From assembly GCA_002392655.1 (NCBI GenBank), contig DGHK01000024.1:15880-79879 (forward strand): a stretch of 64,000 nt of DNA, in the 5' to 3' direction. Positions 43,261 to 53,500 of this stretch are shown one piece after another (within the stretch, counting starts at the first letter, position 1; each line of letters opens with the position of its first letter). The position numbers were made by a program, and so were the translations under genes. Below the pieces are notes generated by a model. The model was given only the letters and a program-made list of their open reading frames with translations, did not search any database and was not told the DNA's origin. The DNA comes from Lachnospiraceae bacterium UBA3850. Its GTDB lineage: Bacteria; Bacillota; Clostridia; Lachnospirales; Lachnospiraceae.

Positions 43261-44709
43261 TTATTCAGACTGCTGCTTTGATTCAGCAGCTTTATTTCTC
43301 TGTGACAGTTCGATTGTAATTTCATCCATCTTCTTTTCAGTAAGAATGAACTTCTTCTTGAAAACAATGACTGCAATGATAAGTCCTATAACCGGAATAA
43401 TAGTCATCGTCATTCTGAGACCGAATCTGCTGCTATCCGAAACCGTCTTTGAAAAATCAAACTCCTGATTTGCGGTCTCGCCCGCAGCCTCCTTAAGATT
43501 CGTTATCGAAAGTGCTATGGATGCTATAAGAGCCGAAATACCCGAACCCAGCTTTACGACAAAGGTCTGCATGGAGAATATGACCGACTCGTCTCTTCTG
43601 TTATTCTTCAGATCGCCGTAGTCAACTGTGTTAGCAAGAAAAACCGTAGTAAGTACATTTAGCACACCATTGGCTGAGAATATGAAGAATGCAGGAACAA
43701 ACAGAACCATAACATTTGACATATTCAGAAATGTAAGTCCAAAGAGAATAACATATCCAGCTACGGCACTCACGAGACATATATAGAATATGCGTATATT
43801 TGACTGGAACTTTCTCAGGATCGGATACATCACCATCATCGCAAGTATCTGTATACCACCGCCAAATGTGTTGAACAGCGTGTAGCTGCCCTGCCAGCCA
43901 GTTCCTCCGAAATCATACTTGAAAAAATAAATAACAAGATTCGAAGTGGTATATATAGCCATATTTATAAGTACGATTGTAAGAACTATAGTCATAGCCT
44001 GATCGTTACTTATAAGAGCCTTGAACATCTGTTTAACGGAAGGCGACTGCATATCTACGGTGGCCTTCTCCTTGATATTCACGCAGGTGATGGTTATAAA
44101 TACGACAAAGATAACAGCGATAATAAACGCAAACCACTTAAAACCTGCAATCTCTACTTCCTTGGAAGTGGCCTTACTACCGGCTATCAAAGTACCGAGC
44201 TTCTTAACTATGATCACAGTGAATATAGTAATCAACGCCGATCCGACTCCGGCACAGGAACGAGCCAACGTCGTCAGACCTTCTCTTTCCCTTCCGGACT
44301 TTGTAAATGCCGGTATCATCGACCAGTACGGAATATCCATCATCGTATATGTAACACCCCAGAGTATATATGTTATTGCCGCATATGCCACTAGACCTCC
44401 GGGACTCAACGAAGGCGGACACGCAAACATCAGAAACAGTATAGCTGAATTGGTAAGCGTACCTATCATCAGCCATGGTCTGAACTTACCCCACCTCGTT
44501 TTCGTTTTTGCAACTACTATTCCCATAATGGGATCATTAAATGCATCAAATACTCTGGCTACCAGAAGTATGATTCCCATCGCTATTGCTTTTACCCCTA
44601 AAACATCCTGGAAATAATACAGAACGTAGCTCGCACTAAGCATATAAACCAAGTCTTTTCCTACTGCACCAAGACCATAAGATACTTTTTCTTTAAAACC
44701 CAGTTTCAT
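43261..44709 (-). CDS. GPH-family sugar:cation symporter (galactoside permease)
   Basis: 482 residues, about 12 membrane helices. The N-terminal SYGLGAVGKDLVYML and the RVFDAFNDPIMG and KTRWGKFRPW blocks are the glycoside-pentoside-hexuronide signature of MelB/XylP-type carriers. With beta- and alpha-galactosidases on either side, the likely substrates are lactose, melibiose or other galactosides coupled to Na+ or H+. A Na+-coupled mode would suit the Na+-type V-ATPase at the right end, but the coupling ion is not readable here. Confidence 0.93.
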   Translation of the reverse strand: MKLGFKEKVSYGLGAVGKDLVYMLSASYVLYYFQDVLGVKAIAMGIILLVARVFDAFNDPIMGIVVAKTKTRWGKFRPWLMIGTLTNSAILFLMFACPPSLSPGGLVAYAAITYILWGVTYTMMDIPYWSMIPAFTKSGREREGLTTLARSCAGVGSALITIFTVIIVKKLGTLIAGSKATSKEVEIAGFKWFAFIIAVIFVVFITITCVNIKEKATVDMQSPSVKQMFKALISNDQAMTIVLTIVLINMAIYTTSNLVIYFFKYDFGGTGWQGSYTLFNTFGGGIQILAMMVMYPILRKFQSNIRIFYICLVSAVAGYVILFGLTFLNMSNVMVLFVPAFFIFSANGVLNVLTTVFLANTVDYGDLKNNRRDESVIFSMQTFVVKLGSGISALIASIALSITNLKEAAGETANQEFDFSKTVSDSSRFGLRMTMTIIPVIGLIIAVIVFKKKFILTEKKMDEITIELSQRNKAAESKQQSE

Positions 44710-44721
44710 AAGTCCTTCTCC

Positions 44722-47163
44722 TTATCTGATTTTAAACTCAATCACACTTGATACCCCTTCTGCTGTTTTTATTGTCAGTTTAGCTTTACCCGTTTTGCCG
44801 GTGGTCTTAACATATGTACCTCCCATTCCACCGTTCAGAGTTATTAAGCTCGGACCTATAAGCTCGATAGGTCCTGTAGTCTTAAGCGAAAGTGGAGCAT
44901 TTGAGAACGGAAGGATATTTCCGTTTTCATCCCTGTCAGTTATTCTGACTTCCGCAACATCATATGTATGTCCTTCTACAAGTTCAGTGCTGCTCACATC
45001 TACACTAAGCTTATGAGATGTCATCGGTCCTATTGTTACAACCTTGACTATCTCCCCATCCTTTATAGCTTCAAATCTATATTCTGTAGATTTGCTTCCC
45101 CAATTTCCAACGTATTTGTTATAGTATGCAACTGCATCATTTTGAGTCAGTCTGTACTTTACACTTATGAATCCGGCCTTCGCAAACATCTTCTTTGACA
45201 TTCCGTAAAGCCCGACTCTTGCCACCTCGTTCAGAAGAAGCTTTAAATCCTCAGCTTCCTTCTTCGGCATATCAGGCTCTCCCTCAGTTATAGCATCACC
45301 TATGTAATCATCAATTCTTATCGGTCCTCTGCCCAGATACCTAAACTCTGAGTCAGCTTGATTATATTCCTTTATGAATCGACCGTTCTTATACATCTTG
45401 ACACTGTCAGCGTTTGTAAGGATATATACCTCACCTCTGTTACTTCCGGGATGCTCACCTATATCCATGCTGGAGCTTATTTCGAGAACCGGAACCTCAG
45501 ACTGCTGAATACTGTATACAGCAGCTGCCATTTTAGGATTCCTGAACATATCCATCACTCCGTGATAGCATATCCTGTCTCCGCTTCCGAAATCCTTATG
45601 AGTATTATAGTCGAACATACACCATCCAAAGCTGCCGGCTATATCACTCTGCTTTGAAACCTCATTAAGCACACGGGCATGTCTCAGCATATGCTCCATC
45701 CTGTGTTCTTCCCAGTCAAAGGCTTTGGTTGGATACATATGTCCATTGTACTCACTAATAAGATACGGCTTGTCAGTATTCGATGTAACATCTGACTTTC
45801 TGTCGCAGCCCTTATTTTTACCTGTATGAGAGAAATCATTGTAGGTATAAACATCCTCGAGAAGACTTCCCTTCTTATAGCATCTGACTCCTCCTGTCTG
45901 ACGACTCGGGTCAAGCTCTCTGCAGAGATTATTTGTTTTGGTATAGAATTCATCATCATCTACTGATTCATTTATACGTACTCCCCATAGCATAATAGAC
46001 GGATGATTTCTGTACTGTGTAACCATCTCCTTCAGATTTACCAGAGCCTGCTGTTTCCACTCTTCATCTCCGATATGCTGCCAGCCCGGAAACTCTGTAA
46101 ATACCAGAAGTCCGATTTCATCACATCTGTCAATAAAGCTCTGTGACTGTGGATAATGTGATGTCCTGACTGCATTAAGGCCAAGTTCATTCTTGAGGAT
46201 ATCTGCATCCAGCTTCTGCATGCTTTCCGGCATAGCATATCCCACATACGGATAACTCTGATGACGATTAAGTCCCCTGATCTTGATCTTCCTTCCGTTC
46301 AGGAAGAAACCACTTACCTTGAAGGATGCTCTTCTGAAACCGAAGGTCGTGATAACTTCGTCAGCCACCTCTGTACCTTTATCTCTGATAAGCTCAGTCT
46401 TCATCTGATATCTGGCAGGACTGTTTATATCCCAAAGCTGAACATCTCCCGTCATGGTTGCCAGTTCATAAACACCTTCCTTTTCACTCTTCAGGTGTTC
46501 GATCAGTACATCTGATATAAGACTGAAATCATCCTCTCCCACTTTTCTGATGGACTGGCGTATCCTGTAGCCATGTGCATCTGAACTTAGTGTTATCGAA
46601 GAAAGTGTCTGTGAATACTTAACTCTGATCTCGTTGCCTTCTTCATACTTATCTGCAAGCTTAGTGCTTATAAAAACATCCTTGATATGCAGCTTTTCCT
46701 TAACGTCTATATATACATCTCTATAGATACCACCATAGGTCATATAGTCTATAACAAAACCAAACGGAGGCACATTCAACGATTCTCTGCTATCACAGCG
46801 AACTGCAATTATATTCTTTTCTCCATATACGAGGAAGTCTCCGATGTCTATGGTAAATGCAGTGTAACCACAACTATGTCCCCCGACTTTAACTCCATTT
46901 ACATAGACGGAAGCTTCATGAGCAACACCCTCAAATGTCAAAAGGATTGACTTATCCTTCCAATAAACAGGAGCCTCGAATTCTTTTCTATATCCACTTA
47001 CCATCTGATATATACTCTCATCAAAATAATGATAAGGCATATCCTTCACATTATGAGGAATTCTGACATCGATCATCTCTGAAGTATCATATGTATCCTT
47101 AGTCATATCCTCACTGAAGCTTTCCTGAAATTTCCAGTCATTATTCAGATAAACTCTATCCAT
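44722..47163 (-). CDS. Beta-galactosidase (GH2)
   Basis: 813 residues. N-terminal jelly-roll (about 1-180), immunoglobulin-like domain (about 185-285), TIM barrel (about 290-570) and C-terminal beta domains. The acid/base Glu lies in WGVRINES (about residue 397) and the nucleophile Glu in ISEYNGH (about 469). NRHQSYP precedes the barrel as in other GH2 enzymes. No signal peptide, so it is cytoplasmic. Beta-galactosidase is favoured over beta-glucuronidase by the galactoside permease and alpha-galactosidase in the same run. It is the first gene of the 16-kb run and has a strong AAGGAGGAGG ribosome site. Confidence 0.9.
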   Translation of the reverse strand: MDRVYLNNDWKFQESFSEDMTKDTYDTSEMIDVRIPHNVKDMPYHYFDESIYQMVSGYRKEFEAPVYWKDKSILLTFEGVAHEASVYVNGVKVGGHSCGYTAFTIDIGDFLVYGEKNIIAVRCDSRESLNVPPFGFVIDYMTYGGIYRDVYIDVKEKLHIKDVFISTKLADKYEEGNEIRVKYSQTLSSITLSSDAHGYRIRQSIRKVGEDDFSLISDVLIEHLKSEKEGVYELATMTGDVQLWDINSPARYQMKTELIRDKGTEVADEVITTFGFRRASFKVSGFFLNGRKIKIRGLNRHQSYPYVGYAMPESMQKLDADILKNELGLNAVRTSHYPQSQSFIDRCDEIGLLVFTEFPGWQHIGDEEWKQQALVNLKEMVTQYRNHPSIMLWGVRINESVDDDEFYTKTNNLCRELDPSRQTGGVRCYKKGSLLEDVYTYNDFSHTGKNKGCDRKSDVTSNTDKPYLISEYNGHMYPTKAFDWEEHRMEHMLRHARVLNEVSKQSDIAGSFGWCMFDYNTHKDFGSGDRICYHGVMDMFRNPKMAAAVYSIQQSEVPVLEISSSMDIGEHPGSNRGEVYILTNADSVKMYKNGRFIKEYNQADSEFRYLGRGPIRIDDYIGDAITEGEPDMPKKEAEDLKLLLNEVARVGLYGMSKKMFAKAGFISVKYRLTQNDAVAYYNKYVGNWGSKSTEYRFEAIKDGEIVKVVTIGPMTSHKLSVDVSSTELVEGHTYDVAEVRITDRDENGNILPFSNAPLSLKTTGPIELIGPSLITLNGGMGGTYVKTTGKTGKAKLTIKTAEGVSSVIEFKIR

Positions 47164-47249
47164 TTCCCTCCTCCTTCTCTTATAACAAGAAGCACTACAA
47201 TCCCTATCTGGAACAGCAATTTTCTATTTCTCAAATTCAGCCCTATAAC

Positions 47250-47284
47250 GCATAAAAGAAAGCCCATAAGAGCTTTCTTTATGC
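47250..47284. terminator. Hairpin after the zinc-ribbon gene
   Basis: GCATAAAAGAAAGC (47250-47263) pairs with GCTTTCTTTATGC (47272-47284), with one bulged base. It lies between the zinc-ribbon stop and the beta-galactosidase leader. The T-run is weak in both directions, so termination is likely but may be leaky. Confidence 0.55.
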
Positions 47285-47297
47285 ACTTTTCATATTT

Positions 47298-47453
47298 TTA
47301 TTTTTTGTTTTTAATTTTGGATTCCTTACCGCAGTTCTGACATACATATATCATCGCTCCCATTTTTCCGGAAAGGCCTCTGGCCTGTTTTACAGGCTCA
47401 AGTCTGTTTGACCCGCATTTCGGGCATTTAACCAGTGCAGCCATATTACCCAT
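47298..47453 (-). CDS. Small zinc-ribbon protein
   Basis: 51 residues starting MGNMAALVKC, with two CxxC knuckles (KCPKCG at 9-14 and VCQNCG at 37-42) and a Lys-rich tail. The spacing fits a single zinc ribbon. A GGGGG ribosome site lies 4 nt before the first ATG; a second ATG three codons on is an alternative. Such short zinc ribbons are common in Firmicutes and their role is mostly unknown. It stands alone upstream of the beta-galactosidase run. Confidence 0.75.
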   Translation of the reverse strand: MGNMAALVKCPKCGSNRLEPVKQARGLSGKMGAMIYVCQNCGKESKIKNKK

Positions 47454-47634
47454 ATTACCCCCTTCATATCTGGACTAATTATCCAAATAACCGTCACTAA
47501 GACATTTATTTACATATTTATATGATACCATCATATACCCTATGTATCAAGGAAAATCCCTTAATAAAATAATAATTTTCCTGTTTTAGCTTAAGTATTT
47601 TTATGATATTATGTCTTTAATATATTAATATAAA

Positions 47635-47659
47635 ATGTATCCGAATAAATGGGATACAT
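47635..47659 (+). promoter_or_regulatory. Inverted repeat upstream of the diguanylate cyclase
   Basis: ATGTATCC (47635-47642) and GGATACAT (47652-47659) flank a 9-base spacer just ahead of the AAGGGGG ribosome site. It could be an operator or a leader hairpin that affects translation. A second repeat, AGGAAAAT/ATTTTCCT (47550-47582), lies farther upstream. Confidence 0.45.
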
Positions 47660-47681
47660 TCTCTATACAAGGGGGAATAAT

Positions 47682-48692
47682 ATGAGTATAACTTTTGAAC
47701 AGACATTATCAGACATTCTAAATGTATCCGAGCTTATTTACAGAAATATGAGCAGCCCGGACGGCGCTGATCATGCAGATATTTTCAATCTTCTCACAAC
47801 TCTGGGCAAGGTTCTTGTAGACGCTGACAGAGCAAGTTTCTGGAAATGGGACAAAGCTTCACACACTCTGTGGACTACTGCAGCTACAGGAACAAGCACA
47901 ATTACCATCCCTGATACGACAGGTCTCGTTGGCAAGGCTCTTGCCGAAGGAAGGGTTATAACAACCAACGATCCTTATAACGATCCTGATTTTAACTCAG
48001 ATGTCGATAAAAAAACCGGATATGTGACAAAATCAATCCTTACAATGCCGGTTTCAAATATGAACGGAGAGTACATCGGTGCATATCAGGTTATAAATAA
48101 ACTCAGCGGAGACGGAAAGTTCCACAGAGCAGAGGACTGCCGCAAGCTCTCACTTGCTGCCGTAATATGCGGTCTTGCTCTCGAATCAGATGTATTCCTG
48201 GAGGAATCACATACAGACAAGCTGACCAAGCTCAGAAACCGTATGGGCTTCTTCAATGATTTTGACAAGATGTACGACAACATAATAGCTGACCCGAACA
48301 GAAAGCTCTCACTCTTCATCTGCGACATAGATAAATTCAAGTCAGTAAATGATACCTATGGCCATAACACAGGTGACGAGGTGCTGAAGCACGTAGCTTC
48401 TATCCTCAAGAAAAACACAAGCGCCGGAGACGGAATATACCGTTGGGGCGGCGAGGAATTCATCATGATCATGGTTGATACTGATATGGATGGCTGCGCT
48501 GCAAAAGCTGAGAAGATACGTCTCGAGATTGAAGCAAATGACTGTGTAACTGACCAGTACACCGTACATCACACTATGAGCTTCGGTGTAACTGAGTTTG
48601 ACTCTAAGAAAACAATCGAGCAAAATGTAAGCGACGCCGACGAAAAGCTGTATGCAGCAAAGGAAGGCGGAAGAAACAGAGTTATCAAGTAA
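47682..48692 (+). CDS. GAF-GGDEF diguanylate cyclase
   Basis: 336 residues from the ATG at 47682, chosen because AAGGGGG lies 6 nt upstream; an earlier in-frame ATG at 47649 falls in the inverted repeat and has no ribosome site. A GAF domain (about 15-175) shows TGYVTKSILTMP and an NK...F pattern close to the cyclic-nucleotide-binding type. The GGDEF domain (about 180-336) has an intact GGEEF active site. The RxxD inhibitory site five residues upstream is absent, so product inhibition may be lost. It makes c-di-GMP. It converges on the CHASE2 adenylate cyclase. Confidence 0.93.
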   Translation: MSITFEQTLSDILNVSELIYRNMSSPDGADHADIFNLLTTLGKVLVDADRASFWKWDKASHTLWTTAATGTSTITIPDTTGLVGKALAEGRVITTNDPYNDPDFNSDVDKKTGYVTKSILTMPVSNMNGEYIGAYQVINKLSGDGKFHRAEDCRKLSLAAVICGLALESDVFLEESHTDKLTKLRNRMGFFNDFDKMYDNIIADPNRKLSLFICDIDKFKSVNDTYGHNTGDEVLKHVASILKKNTSAGDGIYRWGGEEFIMIMVDTDMDGCAAKAEKIRLEIEANDCVTDQYTVHHTMSFGVTEFDSKKTIEQNVSDADEKLYAAKEGGRNRVIK

Positions 48693-48697
48693 AACAA

Positions 48698-48723
48698 GAG
48701 CCCGGCTTTATTGTGCCGGGCTC
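48698..48723. terminator. Shared terminator of converging cyclase genes
   Basis: GAGCCCGGC (48698-48706) pairs perfectly with GCCGGGCTC (48715-48723), followed by TTTT on the plus strand. The stop codon of the minus-strand adenylate cyclase (48708-48710) lies in the loop, so both genes share the hairpin. Confidence 0.85.
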
Positions 48724-50501
48724 TTTTCTACACTTGTAACCTCGTAAACCATAACTCCGTTACTTTTTCCTTTAAGTGGTATCTGACCTATCTCATTTAC
48801 CTCTATTCTGTCCTTTAGTCTTTCATAAAGAACATCACTTATAAGCACCTGTCCCTTCTTAGCATTTGCCTCAAGTCGGGCTGAGGTATTAACCGTATCT
48901 CCAATCGCCGTAAAATCCATTCTGAATTCACAGCCGACATTTCCAACGACTGCAGGACCACAGTGTACACCAACACCGAAGCCGACGCTTCTGCCATACT
49001 TCTCGAGAAGTTCCTTTTCAAGCGCTTCTCCACCCTTTACGATATCCATGGCAGCACATACTGCCTTATATTCATAGTCATCAAGATCAAAAGGCGAATT
49101 GAACACTGCCATCGTCGCATCACCGACAAACTTATCGAGGGTACCGCTGTTATCAAAGATCGACTTTGTTGTAAGACTCAGATATTCGTTAAGAATCTCC
49201 ACTACCCTCTCAGGTTCCAGAGCCTCTGACATAGTTGTAAAACCGCGGATATCAACAAATAAAACAGCTATATCTCTGTTCTCTCCGCCAAGCTTTATCT
49301 CGAAGTCACCCTTCTTGGATATCTCATCAACTATCTGAGGTGCCACATACTTTTTAAAAGCTGTGAGCACTCGTCTCCTCTTTGCATTTTCAAGTATATA
49401 ATGTATACCGACAGAATATATGAACGAAATTATCAGCATAAGCGGGAGGTAAATGATAAAAAACGATGTTCCCGCTTCGTTGATTTTGACGAGCGAAAAT
49501 ACTTCAACAGCTATAACCAAAACCAATATTATGACTGACTGCCATATCCTGAGCTTTCTGAACAGCAGATGAACAAGCATCGCTGCAAGCGCAAATACCA
49601 CTCCGAGTACGAGCGGCGATCCATTCACAGCAAATCTTCCTTCCATGAACGACTGGAATATATTGGCATGAATCTCGACTCCATACATCTGAGTATTTCC
49701 GCCATTCGGCACGATGAAATCGTCTCGCATTCCTTGTTCATATGCACCGACAAACACAATGCTATCCGAAAAAGCTCTCGGGTCAATCCTGCCCTCCAGC
49801 ACATCACATAGAGGAATAAGTTCGTAGTCACCGGGCTTTCCTGAGTAATTGATTATAGATCTACCTGTTTTATCAGTCGGTATCTCATTTGGAGCAATAC
49901 CTTTTTTATTCACATACTCATCGTACATGACCTTTGAGAACATCTGACACTCTTTACCTTCAAAGCTCTGTGTAGGCAGAGTACGTCTCACCGTTCCATC
50001 TGAGTCCGGTGATACATTACTGTATCCGGTTTTTACTACAGCATCCAACTCACTATATGGACGTGCTACTTCCTCAATAGGTGTGTATAAAACTCCATTT
50101 TCATCTCTTTCACTGCGCTTACTGTAGATAAGCTGATCAACAACAACAACATTATCATACTTCGCTGCAGCTTCAGCAAACAAATGATCACCGTCGTCAA
50201 TCTGACCCGAGAAAAGGATATCGAAGCCTATAACATAAGGCTTCGATGTCTCATCTGCATTCAGCTTATCCAGCAGATCAGCATATTTACTTCTGGACCA
50301 GGTCTGAAGAGGTCCATACTCCTCAAGCGTCTTTGTATCTATACCGATTATCTTGATATCATTATCGATACCTCTCGGCATCTGATATAGCATATCTCTT
50401 GCCATATAATCAATCTTACTCAGAGCATTGGTATAGGTCAGCAAAAATGTTATTACGCCGATTAAGATTATTTCTATGATCACTAAGAATTTCTTTTTCA
50501 T
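48708..50501 (-). CDS. CHASE2-domain adenylate cyclase (class III)
   Basis: 597 residues: a signal-anchor helix (6-24), an extracytoplasmic CHASE2 domain (about 30-285), three membrane helices (about 295-370) and a class III cyclase domain (about 410-590). Both metal Asp residues are present (FVDIRGF and VGDATMAVF), the adenine-specifying Lys is in KFVGD, and the transition-state Asn/Arg lie in GDTVNTSARLE, so it should be active. It would make cAMP in response to an outside signal. The operon includes a FecR protein, a frequent CHASE2 partner. Confidence 0.94.
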   Translation of the reverse strand: MKKKFLVIIEIILIGVITFLLTYTNALSKIDYMARDMLYQMPRGIDNDIKIIGIDTKTLEEYGPLQTWSRSKYADLLDKLNADETSKPYVIGFDILFSGQIDDGDHLFAEAAAKYDNVVVVDQLIYSKRSERDENGVLYTPIEEVARPYSELDAVVKTGYSNVSPDSDGTVRRTLPTQSFEGKECQMFSKVMYDEYVNKKGIAPNEIPTDKTGRSIINYSGKPGDYELIPLCDVLEGRIDPRAFSDSIVFVGAYEQGMRDDFIVPNGGNTQMYGVEIHANIFQSFMEGRFAVNGSPLVLGVVFALAAMLVHLLFRKLRIWQSVIILVLVIAVEVFSLVKINEAGTSFFIIYLPLMLIISFIYSVGIHYILENAKRRRVLTAFKKYVAPQIVDEISKKGDFEIKLGGENRDIAVLFVDIRGFTTMSEALEPERVVEILNEYLSLTTKSIFDNSGTLDKFVGDATMAVFNSPFDLDDYEYKAVCAAMDIVKGGEALEKELLEKYGRSVGFGVGVHCGPAVVGNVGCEFRMDFTAIGDTVNTSARLEANAKKGQVLISDVLYERLKDRIEVNEIGQIPLKGKSNGVMVYEVTSVEKSPAQ

Positions 50502-50513
50502 AATTATCCTTTA

Positions 50514-53500
50514 TCAGTCAACCTTTGAGAAGGTATAGCTTCCATCCTTCTTTACATATACATCTCTTCCACCAGAATAAACGGTAGAATCGCCATTTAC
50601 CTTCCACTTTCCGCCGCTCAGCTTATAACCCTCGTTTCCGACAAGAGGAAGAACCTTGTCAGCCGGTATAACACGATCCTTAAGCCACGTGGCTGATACT
50701 TCAACACTTACAGAATTTATATTTCCGGCCTCATCCTCAGCCTTGATGCTAAAGGTCTTGATTCCGTTTTCAGGATTTAGTTTGGCGGTTGCTTTTCCTC
50801 CCGCTACATCTATCTCATTTCCATCAACCAGAACCTTCTCCAGATGTTCATCTGAGATTGATACAGAATACTCATCTGAGTAAACCTTTCCCTGCACTCC
50901 TGAATTCTTTCCGACATATTCACTTGCTGCAAAAACAGGCATATCCTTATCTATCTTCAGCTTCTCAGAAACAGTAATGGCATTTGTAAGAGCTCCATCA
51001 CTTTTTCTCCTGAGATATATGAGCTGTCCAGCAGCTGAGTATGGAACTCTGGCTCCATAAGCACCTCTGAAGGTAGAGGATATACTGTAGTCATCATCTG
51101 AAGTGAGATAAACATCTGTTATGTAATAATCCTTTTTGCCCTTTGTTCCATTTATGATATACGGATTTTTCGGAGCATCCAGGAATGATAGTTCATATTC
51201 ATCTGTACAGCTGATTCCCTTGTAAGTTGCTGTTTCCGGAATCGTAGCACGAACCATATATGTTCCAGCTTCTATAGGCTTAGCTGTCGAGTATTCACTT
51301 TCTATATTGCCGGTCTTCTTATATTCATAGATAACACTGTCCTTTCCGTCAGAATCGGTTGTCAGTGTCGGCTCGTATACCTGTCCTACATAATAGTCAT
51401 CCAGAGAAACAGATGCTGTAGGAACAAGCTTCTGTCCGTATTCCAGAGTGAAGCTCAGGCTTGATGTATTGCCCGCTTCATCCTCCGCCTTTATCGCGAA
51501 GCTTTTTGACACGTCAGGTGATGCATAAACTTTGATATCTGCCTTACCTTCTGATACAGTTACAGCTTCACCATTTACAGTTACACTCGATAGATTATCA
51601 TCAGTAACACTAAAGCTGAGAGACTTCGCTTTTATAGTCTGTCCTTCCCCCATCTCAAGCTCATATCCGTCACTGTCCAATCCCTTGTCAGGAATATAAG
51701 GTGCAGTTTTATCTATCCAGACTTTTTCTACTGCTATATAATTCGTAGTTGCACCATCAGATATTCTCCTCAGGTATATGCCATCCAGATTATCATTATA
51801 TGAAACATACTCTCCATATGTTCCGTCAATCAAAGAGCTTATCTCATATCCATCCGGTGCATAGAGATATACATCACTCTTATAATAACCATTATTTCCT
51901 TCTGTTCCCGAAAGCGTATATGCAACCTCAGGTCTTGGAAGATATGATATGGAGAAATCAGCCTCAGCCTGCGTAGCAGCATATTCATCTGTAAATGGTA
52001 TCTCCACCTTTACTGTATAATCTCCCACTTCCGTCGGCTTAGTCTCAGAATACTCGTCGTCACTTGCACCCTTCTTCTTGTAATAGTAAGTATACTCAGA
52101 TTCATCCTGATCCGAATCAGTCGTAACAGCAGGTGTAGCTAAAACTGTTCCATAGTATGAATCTGACATAGTAAGAGAAGTAGTCGGAACTGTTTTTCTG
52201 TACTCTATGGAAAGTGTCATAGAAGATACATTTCCCGCCTTATCTGTTGCAACTATATCATAGGACTTAGTACCCTTGGTTGTGGACATCACGACGTGAG
52301 CAACTCCATCGGTTATATCAACACCTTCGCCATTCACAGTCACAGAGCTGAGCGCATCATTGAAAATGCTTTCATCATTACCCCATATATCATGGATATC
52401 AAACTCTATTTTTTTAGCATGGAACTCTGCTCCGTCTACAGGATCAACATCAGGAGTATCACCATTTTCATCAACTACAGTGCTCTTATCGACCTCAGGT
52501 GCAAGCTGATCCACATAAAATGCAGTATATTCAAAATAAGTAGTATTTGAAGTGGCATTATCACTGCTTCTTCTAAATACTCCCATGACACCGTTATAGT
52601 AGCCATCTTTATCTATATAACACTTATCCTTAAATGTTGTATCCCCTTCATCAGGATATGTAAGATACATCTTAAATCCTTCGTTTGGAGTAACTGTCAC
52701 AGGTGTATTATAATAACGATATGTACCATCAGTTGTATAAGTACCATCTAATTCAGCATCCATGTCTGAATCATCTGATTTAGTCAGATATCTTATTTCA
52801 AAATCATTAGAATAGCCATCTATATCTCTATAGGTATCAGTTTCTGCGACATAGTAATAGGCCCTGTATGTAGCTACTTCAGTTGGTTGCTCTGAATACG
52901 GTGTACCGGGTTCATCTGAGCCTTCAGGGAAGTCTGCATACATAACAGAAACCTCACCATCAGAGCTTGTGGTGAAATAGTTCTTCATATTGTACTCTGT
53001 TCCATAAAATATGGATACTCCGCCAACAGAGTTAACATCCGGTGCCGCCTTATAAGCCCAGGCAGCTGTCTTATCCTCAAACCACTCAGCATCGATATGA
53101 TGGATCTCTTCACCTTCTATCTGAAGCGTGAAGGTTCCACCTTCAGAGGTCACAAGAGTATCAGCATTAACTTTAATACTCGGACCATAATTAGTAATAC
53201 TTGATACTTTGAGACTACTAGTAGCTGTAGCCACAATACCCGAATCGCATCCATCAATAACAAGATTATCAGCGTATAAATATCCGGTACCTGAAACAGT
53301 TGAATCCATAGTAAAATCACTTACATGGATCTCAGCGCTTTCATTTGAATTCTTGAGTTCATCCATATCGAAATCATCAGTCATTATATTTAATACATCC
53401 CAGTTATCAAATGATGATCCGCTTACTGATCCTGTAATGCTAATCTCTCCGGAACGATTAAGTATGTCACCGGTATTAGAGCCTGAGACAGATATGATTC

